Source of the DNA: Amorphochlora amoebiformis
Taxonomy: Eukaryota; Cercozoa; Chlorarachniophyceae
Assembly (NCBI GenBank): GCA_054601695.1
Contig: BAAHQB010000243.1
Coordinates: 62,001 to 126,000, forward strand
DNA: 64,000 nt
Reading direction: 5' to 3'
This document shows, one piece after another, positions 63,975 through 64,000 of the stretch. How positions within the stretch are numbered: position 1 is the stretch's first letter; every line of letters begins with the position of its first letter. The position numbers and the translations under genes are program-made. Under the pieces are notes generated by a model. That model was given only the letters and a program-made list of their open reading frames with translations, searched no databases and had not been told where the DNA came from.

Positions 63975-64000
63975 TATGTATATATTATATGTATACATAA
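63597..64000. repeat. (TA)n-rich right edge
   Basis: (TA)n with short GT and CATG islands. I see no exon, so it is probably intron of the kinase gene, which continues to the right. Confidence 0.7.

Overview
This is a nuclear window from a eukaryote, most likely a unicellular alga or other protist that I cannot name. Spliceosomal GT-AG introns are everywhere. The coding exons are very short, mostly 24-110 nt, and sit in introns made largely of (TA)n arrays with some (GA)n, (CA)n, (TAA)n and degenerate TTAGGG/CCCTAA tracts. Almost every long open frame rich in Tyr/Ile or Ser/Leu is only a translated microsatellite. I found the real genes by looking for short non-repetitive islands flanked by AG and GT whose reading phases join from exon to exon.

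Layout: (1) <283-12367, minus: an AP endonuclease (APE1/ExoIII family) in at least 15 exons, with the catalytic-His exon lying left of the window. (2) 12368-13169: GC-rich divergent intergenic region. (3) 13170-17242, plus: a 71-residue protein in 4 exons with a C-terminal membrane segment. (4) 17243-18876: convergent intergenic region, largely free of TA arrays and rich in CTAG/GTAC. (5) 18877-39355, minus: a very large gene or two adjacent genes. The 5' two thirds encode a family-25-like glycosyltransferase and the 3' end encodes a JmjC oxygenase of the JMJD4/JMJD6 type. If it is one gene, it is a glycosyltransferase-oxygenase fusion with the domain order of the animal collagen-lysyl hydroxylase/glycosyltransferases. 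(6) 39356-39581: a 226-bp divergent promoter interval. (7) 39582-49887, plus: a complete 14-exon gene for an acidic, Trp-rich 284-residue protein of unknown function. (8) 49888-52420: a second convergent junction, again rich in CTAG/GTAC, with a possible LTR remnant and a 21-bp minisatellite. (9) 52421->63596, minus: a phosphotransferase of the choline-kinase/aminoglycoside-kinase fold, running off the right end. Three of its exons have decayed copies nearby.

The genes alternate strictly (-,+,-,+,-). They are unrelated housekeeping or modification enzymes: DNA repair, protein modification and small-molecule or sugar phosphorylation. Interstitial telomere-like tracts occur in introns of four of the five genes and, with two exceptions, lie with the C-rich strand (CCCTAA) as sense. 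Exon boundaries are my own splice reconstruction. The sum of exon lengths is a multiple of three for every fully traced gene. Where phases do not close I say so.
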